Below, piece after piece: positions 1-14,388 of a stretch of 51,617 nucleotides of DNA (within the stretch, counting starts at the first letter, position 1; each line of letters begins with the position of its first letter). The position numbers and the translations under genes were made by a program. Under the pieces are notes generated by a model, which did no database searches, was not told the DNA's origin, and was given only the letters and a program-made list of their open reading frames with translations. Source of the DNA: Bradyrhizobiaceae bacterium (GTDB lineage Bacteria > Pseudomonadota > Alphaproteobacteria > Rhizobiales > Aestuariivirgaceae). The stretch lies in the NCBI GenBank assembly GCA_947475225.1, contig CANJMQ010000024.1, positions 1 through 51,617 of the forward strand, read 5' to 3'.

Positions 1-20
1 CGAGGCAAGGAGAGTTGGCC

Positions 21-4694
<4,674 letters not shown>

Positions 4695-4695
4695 G

Positions 4696-6114
4696 ATGGG
4701 AAAGATTACAGGTTTCCTCGAGATCGAGCGGCAGGACCGCAAGTATACGCCAGCCGCCGACCGGGTGCGCAACTACAGCGAGTTTGTTATTCCGCTGTCG
4801 GCGGAAGCGGTCAAGAACCAGGCGGCGCGCTGCATGAACTGCGGCATTCCGTTCTGTCACACCGGCTGCCCGGTGAACAACCAGATCCCCGACTGGAATG
4901 ACCTTGTCTATCTGGGCAACTGGGAAGAGGCCTCGCGCAATCTGCACTCCACCAACAACTTCCCCGAGTTCACCGGCCGCGTCTGCCCTGCTCCTTGCGA
5001 GGCCTCCTGCACGCTGAACCTCGAGGATACGCCGGTCACCATCAAGACCATCGAATGCGCCATCGTCGACCGTGCCTGGGAGAACGGCTGGATCAAGCCG
5101 GAATCCTATGGCGACAATACGGGAAGGAAGGTGGCCGTCATCGGTTCCGGCCCGGCGGGCCTTGCCGCCGCGCAGCAACTCGCCCGCGCCGGGCACACGG
5201 TGCATGTGTTCGAGAAGAACGCCAGGGCCGGTGGCCTTCTGCGCTATGGCATCCCCGACTTCAAGATGGAGAAGCACCTCATTGACCGCCGCGTGGCGCA
5301 AATGGAGGCGGAAGGCGTGATATTCCACTATGGCGCGCACATCGGCGTGACGCAGGATGCCCGGCAGCTGATCGACAGCTTCGATGCCGTGGTCCTCTCG
5401 GGTGGCTCCGAGAAGCCGCGCGATCTGCCCATTCCGGGCCGCGACCTTGCGGGCGTGCATTTCGCCATGGAATTCCTGCCGCAGCAGAACCGCCGCGTGG
5501 GCAAGGAAGCACCGCACGACAACCGGCCGATCCTCGCGGATGGCAAGCATGTCGTGGTGATCGGCGGTGGTGACACGGGCTCCGACTGCATCGGCACCTC
5601 GGTGCGCCAGGGCGCACTCTCGGTCGAGCAACTCGAAGTGATGCCGAAGCCGCCGGAGAAGGAGAACAAGCTGCTCACCTGGCCGAACTGGCCCTTGAAG
5701 CTGCGTACCTCTTCGTCCCACATGGAAGGCGCCGACCGCGAGTTCTCGGTGCTCACCAAGTCGTTCTCCGGCGAGAACGGCCAGGTGACGAAGCTCCACT
5801 GCGTGCGCGTCGATCAGGCGATGAAGGAAATCCCCGGCTCCGAGTTCGAACTCAAGGCTGACCTGGTGCTGCTTGCCATGGGCTTCGTCTCGCCCGTGCA
5901 CGAGGGGCTGCTGAAGGCGCTGGACGTCAAGACCGACGGGCGCGGCAATGTCGAAGCCAACGTCGCAAACTACAAGACGTCGGTGCCGAAAGTGTTCTCG
6001 GCCGGTGACATGAGGCGCGGCCAGTCGCTCGTCGTCTGGGCCATCCGCGAAGGCCGCCAGGCGGCGCGCGCGGTGGACGAATACCTGATGGGATCGACCA
6101 CGCTGCCGCGGTGA
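4696..6114 (+). CDS. gltD: Glutamate synthase [NADPH] small (beta) subunit
   Basis: Oxidises NADPH and passes electrons through FAD and 4Fe-4S clusters to the GltB FMN site. The 472 residues match the usual GltD length. Two N-terminal cysteine clusters are visible ([13 protein letters not shown] and CPAPCEASC), then a FAD-binding Rossmann fold ([14 protein letters not shown]) and an NADPH fold ([13 protein letters not shown]). It starts one base after the gltB stop with GAGG just upstream, so the two subunits are translationally coupled. Downstream is a tail-to-tail junction carrying a three-hairpin palindrome. Confidence 0.98.
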   Translation: MGKITGFLEIERQDRKYTPAADRVRNYSEFVIPLSAEAVKNQAARCMNCGIPFCHTGCPVNNQIPDWNDLVYLGNWEEASRNLHSTNNFPEFTGRVCPAPCEASCTLNLEDTPVTIKTIECAIVDRAWENGWIKPESYGDNTGRKVAVIGSGPAGLAAAQQLARAGHTVHVFEKNARAGGLLRYGIPDFKMEKHLIDRRVAQMEAEGVIFHYGAHIGVTQDARQLIDSFDAVVLSGGSEKPRDLPIPGRDLAGVHFAMEFLPQQNRRVGKEAPHDNRPILADGKHVVVIGGGDTGSDCIGTSVRQGALSVEQLEVMPKPPEKENKLLTWPNWPLKLRTSSSHMEGADREFSVLTKSFSGENGQVTKLHCVRVDQAMKEIPGSEFELKADLVLLAMGFVSPVHEGLLKALDVKTDGRGNVEANVANYKTSVPKVFSAGDMRRGQSLVVWAIREGRQAARAVDEYLMGSTTLPR

Positions 6115-6153
6115 GGCGCACAATCTTTTCCGCCATTCCCAAGATTCACTTTC

Positions 6154-6217
6154 GCCGGGCTTGACCCGGCGATCCTTTTTGCAGCCACGAGAAAGGATGC
6201 CCCTGTCCAGACGGGGC
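6154..6217. repeat. Composite palindromic repeat, copy A (three hairpins)
   Basis: Three inverted repeats in a row: GCCGGG/CCCGGC (6154-6159, 6165-6170) with loop CTTGA; ATCCTTT/AAAGGAT (6172-6178, 6192-6198); and GCCCC/GGGGC (6199-6203, 6213-6217). Copies near 26468 and 39576 share order, spacing and loop. It fills the 126-base tail-to-tail gap between gltD and the minus-strand SGNH gene, so a bidirectional terminator role is plausible but inferred. Confidence 0.8.
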
Positions 6218-6240
6218 AAGATGAACGTCACCAGGGGTGA

Positions 6241-7392
6241 TCAGGGCGCAGGCGCAGCGAAGTCATCCGCCCTGCCTGCCGGCGCTGCCGCGGGGCTGCC
6301 GAGCTTGAACAGGCGTTCGGCACCGCTCCCCGTTGGGGCGATGTCGCGCAGTGTCTTGAGGGCGGCCTCCGGGCCCATGTCGCCCGCTGCCAGAAGGATG
6401 GCATTGGCGGTGACGCCCTCCGGTTGCACGGTATAGGGCGCACCGTCCATCACGGCCTGGCCGAACAGCGGCACGGCATCGGGCTTGGCTTCGGAATCGG
6501 ACTTGTTGGCCTCGGGACTGTCCAGACGCGACGTCTTCTCGGCAGCCGGGCTGTCGGAGGTGTCGTCAGCGACAGGGGGCTCGACCACCTCGATGGCGGC
6601 GAGCACCTTCTGGCCCATCAGGTTGTTGCCTGCCTTGAAGAAGGAGCTGCCGTTACGCCCGCGCAGCTTGATGATGTTCGCGGCGCCGTCTGTCGTCGAG
6701 TCGGTATAGCTGCCGTCCGGGTTCGTGAACTGCGGGCGCAGGTCGAGGAAGGTCATGCCGCGCTTTTCGACGAGGCTCTTCTGCAGCGCGGCGATGGTCT
6801 TCATCGCGGCATCATAGTCCGGGTCGCGCATCGGCGGCGGCGCCACCCAGATGACGCGGGCCTTGGCGGCGGCGAGCTGATCGAGAAGCAGGTTGGCCTG
6901 CCTGGTGTAGGCGTCCGTCCATTGGGGCGTGCCGAACTCGTAGCGCATGTCACCGTCGCGGATCATCTGCCGGTCATTGGCGCCGAGCATGACGACGATC
7001 ACATCATAGGCGTTGCCCTCGAGGATCTTCGGCACCGTGGCCACCCAGTCATAGACCTCGGGGCGGGCAAGCCCTGATTCCTCATTGAAGCGGATCGATA
7101 TGTCGTAGTTGCCGCTGGCCTCGGTGACGCGGGCAAGGCCGGCGCCGAGCCCGCCCCCAAGCGCATCGCCGATCGTCAGGATCTCGACAATGTGATGATC
7201 GTCCGTGGGGGGCGGCTGGTCGGCGGGTGCGGGCTGGTCCGGCTGGTCCGCCGGCGGGGGTGGGTCCGCCACCGCTGGCTGGTCTGCCGTATCACTCGCC
7301 GATGAGCCCATGACCGGCGTAGCCGCTGTCTGCGCGAAGGCCGGAGCAGCGCATAGCAGAAGGGCGGCGAGAATGGCAGCGACCAGCCTCAT
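6241..7392 (-). CDS. Secreted SGNH-fold (DUF459-like) protein without the usual nucleophile
   Basis: 383 residues. The N-terminus (MRLVAAILAALLLCAAPAFA) is a signal peptide, followed by a Pro/Asp-rich linker and an SGNH hydrolase-like core beginning near residue 65. Block I reads TIGDALGGG where active enzymes have GDS, so the Ser nucleophile is Ala (codon GCG). Block III is intact (VVMLGANDRQM) and a block V-like WVAPPPMRDPDYD is present. The last 120 residues are low-complexity. The start overlaps the stop of the upstream lytic transglycosylase by one base (TGATG), which suggests a shared cell-wall role. It resembles the DUF459 family found beside peptidoglycan or polysaccharide genes. No substrate can be assigned, and esterase activity is doubtful. 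Confidence 0.75.
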   Translation of the reverse strand: MRLVAAILAALLLCAAPAFAQTAATPVMGSSASDTADQPAVADPPPPADQPDQPAPADQPPPTDDHHIVEILTIGDALGGGLGAGLARVTEASGNYDISIRFNEESGLARPEVYDWVATVPKILEGNAYDVIVVMLGANDRQMIRDGDMRYEFGTPQWTDAYTRQANLLLDQLAAAKARVIWVAPPPMRDPDYDAAMKTIAALQKSLVEKRGMTFLDLRPQFTNPDGSYTDSTTDGAANIIKLRGRNGSSFFKAGNNLMGQKVLAAIEVVEPPVADDTSDSPAAEKTSRLDSPEANKSDSEAKPDAVPLFGQAVMDGAPYTVQPEGVTANAILLAAGDMGPEAALKTLRDIAPTGSGAERLFKLGSPAAAPAGRADDFAAPAP

Positions 7393-8594
7393 CAGCCGCT
7401 GTTCTCGATCGACTGCAGGAGCTTGACCGAGGGCACGCCATCGAGCGGCAGGCCGTTCTTCTTCTGGTAGGCGATGATCGCCTCATAGGTGCGCGCGCCG
7501 AAGCGGCCGTCATTGCCGCCCGTTTCAAAGCCCAGCGCGTTGAGGCGGTTCTGCAACTCGACGCGCTGCTTGAAGCTGAGGTCGTAGTTGACCTCCGGCC
7601 ATGAAGCCACGAATTCACCCTTGCCACGGATGCGGTCCGCAAGGTGGCCAACCGCCAGCGCATAGGAATGCGACAGGTTGTAATCCATGATGGCGAGAAA
7701 ATTCTTCGTGACGAGGAAGCGTGGACCGTTGACGCCCTGCGGCACCATGACGAAGGCATCGGCATTCAGCGAGCCAAACTTGGCACCATCAGCGCGCTTC
7801 AGCCCCAACTTCTCCCATTCTGCCACGGTCTTCCAGTGCGAGCGGCCGATGAGCGCCACGTTGAAGCCCTTGGGCAGCGTCACCTCCCAGCCCCAGGGCC
7901 GGTCCATCTTCCAGCCGGCCTTGGCGAGGTAATTGGCGGTGGAGGCGAGAGCGTCCTGATAGGTGTTCCAGATGTCCTTCTTGCCGTCACCGGTCCAGTC
8001 AACCGCGTAGGAGACGTAAGACGACGGTATGAACTGCGTGTGGCCCATGGCAGCGGCCCAGGAGCCATCGAAGTTTTCCGGCGTCACGATGCCTGACTTC
8101 AGGATCTTGAAGGCGGCGACCATCTGCTCATAGGCATATTTCCTGCGGCTGCCGGAATAGGCGAGTGTGGCCAGCGAGCGCATGACGCTCATCGAGCCCT
8201 TCAGCTTGCCGAAGTTCGACTCCATGCCCCAGATGCCGAGCACGATGTAGCGGTCCACACCATACTTGGCCTCGATGGCGGCGAGCAGTTTCTCCTCGTC
8301 ATGCGCCTTGGTCTTGCCGGTGTCGATACGGATCGGCGTGACCGCCTTTTCGAGATAGGCAGACGTCGTGGAGGTGAATTCGGGTTGATTATCGGCGAGC
8401 TTCAGTACCGCCGGATCGGGCTCGGTGATGCCGGCGAAAGCCGAATCGAAGAGTTGCTTCGACACGCCCGCCTTCTTCATGCGCGGCCAGATCGTGTTCT
8501 GGATGAAGGTCACGAATTTGGGGTCATCGGCAAGGGCGGGCCGCGCCAGAAACGGCGCCAGCACGAGAAGCGAGGTGAAGATCCGCCGGTCCAT
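7392..8594 (-). CDS. Lytic murein transglycosylase (MltB-like)
   Basis: Cleaves the MurNAc-GlcNAc bond of peptidoglycan in the periplasm, forming 1,6-anhydro ends. The 400-residue product has a signal peptide (RRIFTSLLVLAPFLARPALA), an MltB-type catalytic domain with the Glu in GIWGMESNFG, and a C-terminal PG_binding_1 domain (LQNRLNALGF through AIIAYQKKNGL). The reading frame is open to 8678, but the ATG at 8594 is chosen because it begins the signal peptide and has GGGGA upstream. It is the first gene of a pair with the SGNH protein. Secreted by Sec; a lipobox is not evident. Confidence 0.92.
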   Translation of the reverse strand: MDRRIFTSLLVLAPFLARPALADDPKFVTFIQNTIWPRMKKAGVSKQLFDSAFAGITEPDPAVLKLADNQPEFTSTTSAYLEKAVTPIRIDTGKTKAHDEEKLLAAIEAKYGVDRYIVLGIWGMESNFGKLKGSMSVMRSLATLAYSGSRRKYAYEQMVAAFKILKSGIVTPENFDGSWAAAMGHTQFIPSSYVSYAVDWTGDGKKDIWNTYQDALASTANYLAKAGWKMDRPWGWEVTLPKGFNVALIGRSHWKTVAEWEKLGLKRADGAKFGSLNADAFVMVPQGVNGPRFLVTKNFLAIMDYNLSHSYALAVGHLADRIRGKGEFVASWPEVNYDLSFKQRVELQNRLNALGFETGGNDGRFGARTYEAIIAYQKKNGLPLDGVPSVKLLQSIENSG

Positions 8595-8612
8595 GATGTC
8601 CCCACGATTCGA

Positions 8613-8633
8613 GCGCGCCCGGCCCGGACGCGC
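8613..8633. repeat. GC-rich inverted repeat between galE and the transglycosylase gene
   Basis: GCGCG (8613-8617) pairs with CGCGC (8629-8633), enclosing CCGG/CCGG. It lies after galE and before the start of the next minus-strand gene. There is no U-run in either direction, so it may slow transcription or protect RNA ends rather than terminate. Confidence 0.35.
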
Positions 8634-8689
8634 CAATACTCTACAGGCAAGCGTTTCAGCCTCCAAATGCGGCCTCAATCGGGCGTTCG

Positions 8690-9682
8690 TCAGCCAGTGG
8701 TGTTCCGCTGCGCCAGTTTGCGCTCCCAGTTGAGCGCCGTTTCCACGATGAAATCGAGATCTTCATATTTCGGTTGCCAGCCCAGCACCTCGCGTACGCG
8801 GTTTGCACCCGCCACGATGGCCGCCGGATCGCCCGCCCGGCGGGGCCCATATGTGACGGGAAGGGCGGCACCATTGACCCGTTCCACCGCCTTGATGACC
8901 TCCAGCACGGAGTAGCCCTTGCCATAGCCGCAGTTGAAGATGCCGCTGTCTCCGCCCCTGCGGAGATGTTCCAGCGCATCGACATGCGCAGCGATGAGGT
9001 CGCTCACGTGGATGTAGTCACGCAGGCACGTGCCGTCCGGCGTGTCATAGTCGGTGCCGAAGACCTCGAGCCGGTCGCGCTGGCCAAGTGCGGTCTGGCA
9101 GGCGACCTTGATGAGGTGCGTGGCGCGCGGCGTGGACTGGCCGATGCGGCCCTTCGGATCGCCGCCCGCCACGTTGAAATAGCGCAGCGCCACGTATTTC
9201 AGGCCATAGGCCACCGCCGAATCCTTCAGCATCTGTTCGGTCATCAGCTTGGAGAAGCCATAGGGCGAGACGGGGGCGGGCGGCCGGTCCTCGAACACCG
9301 GCTCGGCGGGCACGTTGCCATAGACGGCGGCGGTGGAAGAGAAGATGAAGCGTGGAATGTGGGCCTTCACCGCGCAGGCCATGAGCATGCGCGATTTCAC
9401 CGTGTTGTTGAGATAATAGCCCAGCGGGTCCCTGACCGAATCCGGCACCACGATCGAGCCCGCGAAGTGCACCACGGCATCGAACCTGTACTGCGCCATG
9501 ACACGGTCGAGCAGCGCCTCATCGCCGATATCGCCCTCGACCAGCTTGGCTTCCGGCAGGATGGCCCACCACATGCCGGTCGACAGATTGTCGAGAACGA
9601 CAACCTCCTCGCCCCGTTCGACCAGTGCCAGCACCATGTGGCTGCCGATGTATCCCGCACCGCCCGTAACAAGAATGGCCAT
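8690..9682 (-). CDS. galE: UDP-glucose 4-epimerase
   Basis: Interconverts UDP-glucose and UDP-galactose with bound NAD; supplies galactosyl units for LPS or exopolysaccharide. The 330-residue product has the extended SDR signature: Rossmann motif GGAGYIGSH at the N-terminus, the Ser-Tyr-Lys site (catalytic Tyr in PYGFSK), and a characteristic DYIHVSDL segment. The start has AGGAG seven bases upstream. It is divergent from galU, which makes UDP-glucose, the GalE substrate, so the 102-base gap probably holds both promoters. No clear operator was seen there. Confidence 0.95.
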   Translation of the reverse strand: MAILVTGGAGYIGSHMVLALVERGEEVVVLDNLSTGMWWAILPEAKLVEGDIGDEALLDRVMAQYRFDAVVHFAGSIVVPDSVRDPLGYYLNNTVKSRMLMACAVKAHIPRFIFSSTAAVYGNVPAEPVFEDRPPAPVSPYGFSKLMTEQMLKDSAVAYGLKYVALRYFNVAGGDPKGRIGQSTPRATHLIKVACQTALGQRDRLEVFGTDYDTPDGTCLRDYIHVSDLIAAHVDALEHLRRGGDSGIFNCGYGKGYSVLEVIKAVERVNGAALPVTYGPRRAGDPAAIVAGANRVREVLGWQPKYEDLDFIVETALNWERKLAQRNTTG

Positions 9683-9784
9683 TGAAATCTCCTGCGGCTA
9701 GAGTGTAGCGAAGTTTCCGGGGCTGCCCAAAGCAAACCTTGTTCGGGGTGCAGGGCGGCTTTCGAGGTCATCACGAGGTTATTC

Positions 9785-10678
9785 ATGGTCCGTCCGATCA
9801 AGACTGCTGTTTTCCCGGTCGCGGGACTCGGCACCCGCTTCCTGCCTGCCACCAAGGCCATGCCGAAGGAAATGCTCACCGTGGTCGACCGCCCGGTGGT
9901 CCAGCTGGCCGTCGACGAGGCACGAGAAGCGGGGATCGAACACTTCGTGTTCGTGACAGGGCGCGGCAAGGCCGTGATCGAGGATCACTTCGACAAGGCC
10001 TTCGAACTCGATACCACGCTGGCCGCGCGCGGCAGGAAGGCGGACCTCGATGCCTTGGCCCGTGACCTGCCCAAGGCCGGACAGGCGAGCTTCACCCGCC
10101 AGCAGGAGCCGCTGGGGCTGGGCCATGCCGTGTGGTGCGCACGCCAGATCGTCAAGGACGAGCCCTTCGCGCTGCTGCTTCCCGACATGGTGATGCATGC
10201 AAGCCCCGGTTGCCTGAAGCAGATGATCGACGTCTACCAGTCCCACGGCGGTGGAAACGTGGTGGCCGTCGAGGAGGTTCCCTGGGAACAGGTGAGCCGC
10301 TACGGCGTGGTGGGGGCCAAGGACTGGACGGACAATGCCTTCACCATCACCGGCATGGTGGAGAAGCCGAAGACGCGCGCCGATGCGCCCTCGAACCTCA
10401 TCATCTCCGGCCGCTATATCCTTCAACCTGAAATATTCGGCGAGATCGAGAAACAGGAACCCGGCGCCGGCGGCGAGATCCAGCTCACCGACGCAATGAT
10501 CCGGCTGATGCAGCGCGAGCGCTTCTACGGCCTCAAGTATCGCGGTACGACCTATGACTGCGGCGACAAGGTGGGCTTCCTCGCCGCGAACGTGGCCTTC
10601 GCGCTGGACCGGTCGGACGTGGGGCCGGGGTTCCGCGAGGCGCTGAAGAAGATCCTGGCGGAGAAGGGCGGGGTTTAG
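9785..10678 (+). CDS. galU: UTP-glucose-1-phosphate uridylyltransferase
   Basis: Makes UDP-glucose and pyrophosphate from UTP and glucose-1-phosphate, the entry point for surface polysaccharides. The 297 residues begin with the nucleotidyltransferase signature GLGTRFLPATKAMPKEM, and include GLGHAVWCAR and the GRYILQPEIF region typical of GalU. Length is normal. galE lies back to back upstream, and kdsD, for LPS inner-core sugar, follows downstream on the same strand 155 bases later, so the three form an envelope-precursor cluster without being one operon. Confidence 0.96.
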   Translation: MVRPIKTAVFPVAGLGTRFLPATKAMPKEMLTVVDRPVVQLAVDEAREAGIEHFVFVTGRGKAVIEDHFDKAFELDTTLAARGRKADLDALARDLPKAGQASFTRQQEPLGLGHAVWCARQIVKDEPFALLLPDMVMHASPGCLKQMIDVYQSHGGGNVVAVEEVPWEQVSRYGVVGAKDWTDNAFTITGMVEKPKTRADAPSNLIISGRYILQPEIFGEIEKQEPGAGGEIQLTDAMIRLMQRERFYGLKYRGTTYDCGDKVGFLAANVAFALDRSDVGPGFREALKKILAEKGGV

Positions 10679-10718
10679 GGGAAAGAGCCCTCCCCAGCAT
10701 GCACGACCACTCACCTTC

Positions 10719-10736
10719 GCCCGGCCAAGCCGGGGC
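10719..10736. repeat. REP-like palindrome, copy D (single hairpin)
   Basis: CCCGGC (10720-10725) pairs with GCCGGG (10729-10734) around CAA. The flank CACCTTCG also precedes the hairpin of copy C, so it looks like a reduced member of the same family. It lies after galU. Confidence 0.55.
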
Positions 10737-10833
10737 AAAGTGAAATCTGGGGTATGGGGTGGCGTAACTCCAGTCGGCAAGAGCCCTTGCAGCGCCTTTG
10801 CACCGCTTGGCCAAAAGGTCTAGAACCCCGGCC

Positions 10834-11835
10834 ATGCCGAACCGACATCTCAATCCCGTCCCGCTCAGGGCCCAGTGGCGTGAATCCGCCAGGCGGGCGC
10901 TCCTCACCGAAACCGAAGGCATGCAGCAGCTGATCGCCGCCCTCGACGGGCCCTTGGGCGATGGGCTGACGCAGTCCGTCGAAGTGATCCGCAAGGCCAA
11001 GGGCCGCGTGGTGATGACCGGCATGGGCAAGAGCGGCCACATCGCGCGCAAGATCGCCGCCACGCTCGCGTCCACCGGCACGCCGGCGAGCTTCGTGCAC
11101 CCGGCGGAAGCAAGCCACGGCGACCTTGGCATGATCACGCCGGACGACGTGGTGATCATGATCTCCAATTCGGGCGAATCGCCGGAGCTGCGCGATATCC
11201 TCACCTATGCCAAGCGCTTCGCGGTGCCGCTGATCGCCATCACCTCGGCGCCGGACTCGACGCTTGGCAAGGAAGCAGACATCGTGCTGCCGTTGCCGCG
11301 CGCCAAGGAAGCCTGCCCCAATGGGCTGGCGCCAACAACATCGACGCTGCTGCAGCTGGCATTGGGCGATGCGCTGGCCATTGCGCTGCTGGAGGACAAG
11401 GGCTTCAGCGCGCATGACTTCCGCAAGTTCCACCCCGGCGGCAAGCTGGGCGCGCAGCTGAAGCATGTGCGCGACATCATGCACGCCAGGGAAGAATTGC
11501 CCCTCGGGCCTGAATCGATGGCCATGGCCGATGTGCTGATCGTGATGACCACGCGCAGCTATGGCTGCTTTGGCGTGACGGACGCAGAGGGGCGGCTGAT
11601 GGGCATCGTCACCGACGGCGACCTCCGCCGCAGCATGTCACCCGACCTCTTGAAGCGCACGGCGGGTGCAGTGATGACCAAGGCACCCAAGACGATCGAG
11701 CCCGACGCACTGGCGTCCGAAGCGCTGGAGCAGCTGAATTCGCGCAAGATCACCAGCCTGTTCGTGATCGACGCGGAGAACAAGCCGGTAGGACTGGTGC
11801 ACATCCACGATCTGCTGCGGATCGGGTTGGTTTAG
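10834..11835 (+). CDS. kdsD: D-arabinose-5-phosphate isomerase (KpsF/GutQ family)
   Basis: Converts D-ribulose-5-phosphate to D-arabinose-5-phosphate, the first step towards KDO for lipid A-core LPS. The 333 residues carry an N-terminal SIS domain (GMGKSGHIARKIAATLASTG, then the SNSGES phosphate-binding motif) and two C-terminal CBS domains (about 215-325). The ATG at 10834 is chosen over a TTG at 10798, which would add 12 residues not expected in the family. The family includes KdsD, KpsF and GutQ, which cannot be told apart by sequence alone; the galE/galU neighbourhood supports LPS synthesis. It meets the minus-strand NfeD gene tail to tail. Confidence 0.92.
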   Translation: MPNRHLNPVPLRAQWRESARRALLTETEGMQQLIAALDGPLGDGLTQSVEVIRKAKGRVVMTGMGKSGHIARKIAATLASTGTPASFVHPAEASHGDLGMITPDDVVIMISNSGESPELRDILTYAKRFAVPLIAITSAPDSTLGKEADIVLPLPRAKEACPNGLAPTTSTLLQLALGDALAIALLEDKGFSAHDFRKFHPGGKLGAQLKHVRDIMHAREELPLGPESMAMADVLIVMTTRSYGCFGVTDAEGRLMGIVTDGDLRRSMSPDLLKRTAGAVMTKAPKTIEPDALASEALEQLNSRKITSLFVIDAENKPVGLVHIHDLLRIGLV

Positions 11836-11860
11836 GGCAACGACAGGGGCCCTCATCCTT

Positions 11861-12307
11861 CTATCCCGCCGCCACCACAAGCGTCATGTCATTGACCGCC
11901 GTCACCCTGATGCGCGTGCCCGCCTCAAGTTCCGGTCCCTCGATCTCCCACACCGTGTCCTCGATCGTCAGCTTGCCGCGGCCGTTCACGATGGGCTGTT
12001 TAAGCGTGAAGCTGCGGCCGACGTAGCCCAGCTGGCGGCGGTTGAGAAAGGGGTTGTCGGCGGGTTCCATCGCCGGGCCGTTGTAGAAGCGGCGGCCGCT
12101 GATGACCGACACGACGGCGAGCACGGCGAACAGGGCCAACTCGCCCTGCCACGGCAGGTTCTGGATATTGTCGGCGATGCCGGTCAGCGCAGCGGCGACG
12201 CCGAGCCAGATGAAGAAGACGCCGGGCGAGAGCAGCTCGAGCAGCAGGAAGATTCCGGCTGCCACGAACCACACCCAGTTGCCGAGGAAGGGGAAGAGTT
12301 GTTCCAT
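11861..12307 (-). CDS. NfeD family membrane protein
   Basis: 148 residues: two or three hydrophobic helices (about 8-75; WVWFVAAGIFLLLELLSPGV is clear) and a C-terminal OB-fold domain (about 85-145) ending in VTAVNDMTLVVAA. This is the short NfeD form without the protease domain. It starts 11 bases after the SPFH gene, the usual NfeD-stomatin gene pair. By family knowledge such pairs form membrane assemblies linked to microdomains; the exact function is unknown. Confidence 0.88.
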   Translation of the reverse strand: MEQLFPFLGNWVWFVAAGIFLLLELLSPGVFFIWLGVAAALTGIADNIQNLPWQGELALFAVLAVVSVISGRRFYNGPAMEPADNPFLNRRQLGYVGRSFTLKQPIVNGRGKLTIEDTVWEIEGPELEAGTRIRVTAVNDMTLVVAAG

Positions 12308-12318
12308 GGCGCGCTATC

Positions 12319-13296
12319 TCACTTCGCGGAGCCGGTGGGCGGCACGCTGCCGCGATTGCGCTGCGGCTGGTTCGGTGGCGTGCCGCCGAAAGCCTCCTTG
12401 GCGATTTCGGCAATGCCGGAGAGCGAACTGATGAAGGACGACGCCTCGATCGGCATCATCAGCACCTTCTGGTTCGGGGCGGAGGCAAGGCTCTCCAGCG
12501 CCTTGATGTAGTTGTTGGCGACGAAATAATTGATGGCCTGGGAACCGCCCGCAGCGATCGACTGTGACACAACCTCGGTGGCCCTGGCCTCGGCCTCGGC
12601 AGAACGCTCGCGCGCCTCGGCGTCACGGAAGGCCGCTTCCTTGCGGCCCTCGGCCTCGAGCACCACCGACTGCTTTTCACCTTCGGCCTTGAGGATGGCG
12701 GCCTGACGCAGGCCCTCCGCCTCGAGGATCGCGGCGCGCTTGTCACGCTCGGCTTTCATCTGGCGGGCCATCGAGTCGATCAGGTCGCGCGGGGGTGCGA
12801 TGTCCTTGATCTCGATGCGGTTCATCTTGATGCCCCAGGGCTGGGTGGCCTGGTCGACGACGTTGAGCAGGCGATGGTTGATCTCGTCGCGCTGCGACAA
12901 CAGATTGTCGAGGTCGAGCGAGCCCATGACGGTGCGGATGTTGGTCATCACCAGGTTGATGACGGCATTCTCCAGATTGCGCACCTCGTAGGCGGCGCGC
13001 GCTGCATCGACACACTGGTAAAAAGTGACGCCGTCGACCTTCACCATGGCATTGTCCTTGGTGATGACCTCCTGCGAGGGAATGTCCAGCACCTGCTCCA
13101 TCATGTTCTGCCTGGCGCCGATGCGGTCGATGAAGGGGACGATGATCCCCAGGCCCGGTTGCAGCGTGGCGATGTACTTGCCGAAGCGCTCGACGGTGTA
13201 GTTGTAGCCTTGCGGCACCATGCGGATGGCGCGCAGCAGATAGAAGATCACCACCGCCAGGAACACCAGGACGAAAATGCTCAGGCCTTGATACAT
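12319..13296 (-). CDS. SPFH/Band 7 (stomatin-like, QmcA-type) membrane protein
   Basis: 325 residues. One N-terminal membrane helix ([20 protein letters not shown]) is followed by the SPFH domain (about 28-200; [15 protein letters not shown]) and an Ala/Glu-rich coiled coil (about 185-260). This is the QmcA/stomatin type, which oligomerises at membrane microdomains and is commonly encoded with NfeD, as here. HflK/HflC are excluded by the single gene and the NfeD partner. The ferrochelatase gene lies upstream on the same strand, 69 bases away. Confidence 0.92.
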   Translation of the reverse strand: MYQGLSIFVLVFLAVVIFYLLRAIRMVPQGYNYTVERFGKYIATLQPGLGIIVPFIDRIGARQNMMEQVLDIPSQEVITKDNAMVKVDGVTFYQCVDAARAAYEVRNLENAVINLVMTNIRTVMGSLDLDNLLSQRDEINHRLLNVVDQATQPWGIKMNRIEIKDIAPPRDLIDSMARQMKAERDKRAAILEAEGLRQAAILKAEGEKQSVVLEAEGRKEAAFRDAEARERSAEAEARATEVVSQSIAAGGSQAINYFVANNYIKALESLASAPNQKVLMMPIEASSFISSLSGIAEIAKEAFGGTPPNQPQRNRGSVPPTGSAK

Positions 13297-13365
13297 CGCG
13301 TGTCCCCCGAAGCCGCCTTGCGCGGAGAACGAAAGATGGCGTCAAAGACAGGCGACTTCAAGGGG

Positions 13366-14388
13366 CTAGAGCCAGCCCTTCAATTCATTGCGGACGATGC
13401 TTTCCAGCATGGTGATGGAGGGATCGGAATCATTGAGGCAGGGGACGACCGAAAATTTCTCGCCGCCGGCTTCCTCGAAGGTCTCCTTGAGGCCGATGGC
13501 CACCTCTTCCAGCGTCTCCACGCAATCACTTGCGAAGCCCGGGCACATCATGACCAGTTTCTTGACGCCCTTCGACGGGAGGTCCTCCACCGTCTGCTGC
13601 GCATAGGGCTGCAGCCACTCGGCCTTGCCAAAGCGCGACTGGAACACGACCTGCAGCTTCTCGCGCGGCAGTTTCAGCCGCTCGCCCAGAAGCCTGGCCG
13701 TCTTCATGCAGTGACAGTGATAGGGATCACCCGCCATGAAGTAGTCCTTCGGCAGGCCATGGAAGGAAGCCAGGATGAGGTCCGGCTCCCAGTCCAGCGT
13801 CTTGAGATGCGCCTCGAGCGACAGCGCCAGTGCCTCGATGTGGGCGGGGTTGTCGAAATAGGGCGGCACGGTGCGGATGGCGGGCTGCCAGCGCGTGGTC
13901 TTGAGTGCGTCATAGGCCTTGTCGAGCGCGGTGGCGGTGGTGGAGGCCGAATATTGCGGATAGAGCGGGAACAGCAGGATGCGGTCACAGCCCTGGTCCT
14001 TGAGTGCCTGTATCCGCTCGGCGGTGGGCGGCAGGCCATATCGCATGCCCCAGTCGACGATGACGTTGGAAAGGTCCGAAAGCCTGGCTGCCAGCTTCTC
14101 CGCCTGGGAACGGGTGATGGTCTTCAAGGGCGACTCGTTCCTCTCGCGGTTCCAAATCTGCTCGTAGGCATGGCCGGACTTCTTGGGGCGGGTCGACAGG
14201 ATGATTCCGTTCAGCAGAACCCACCAGAGAACCGGATTCACCTCGATCACCCGGCGGTCGGAGAGAAATTCCTTAAGGTAACGGCGCATCGGCCAATAGG
14301 ACGTGCCCTCGGGCGTGCCGAGATTGATCAGCAACACGCCGAGCTTGCCCACCTTGAATGGAGGGTGGCCCTGGGGAAGTACGTTCAT
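13366..14388 (-). CDS. hemH: Ferrochelatase
   Basis: Inserts Fe2+ into protoporphyrin IX, the last step of haem synthesis, at the inner face of the cytoplasmic membrane. The 340-residue product has LLINLGTPEG near the N-terminus, the catalytic His in SFHGLPKDYF, and the acidic DCVETLEE segment. The frame is open to 14571, but the ATG at 14388 (MNVLPQGHPPFK) gives the normal length; the 61 extra residues are not hemH-like. Cysteines in HCHCMKTAR follow the active site; a 2Fe-2S cluster as in some ferrochelatases is not established. Divergent from the kinase-like gene, with a 131-base gap. Confidence 0.96.
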   Translation of the reverse strand: MNVLPQGHPPFKVGKLGVLLINLGTPEGTSYWPMRRYLKEFLSDRRVIEVNPVLWWVLLNGIILSTRPKKSGHAYEQIWNRERNESPLKTITRSQAEKLAARLSDLSNVIVDWGMRYGLPPTAERIQALKDQGCDRILLFPLYPQYSASTTATALDKAYDALKTTRWQPAIRTVPPYFDNPAHIEALALSLEAHLKTLDWEPDLILASFHGLPKDYFMAGDPYHCHCMKTARLLGERLKLPREKLQVVFQSRFGKAEWLQPYAQQTVEDLPSKGVKKLVMMCPGFASDCVETLEEVAIGLKETFEEAGGEKFSVVPCLNDSDPSITMLESIVRNELKGWL

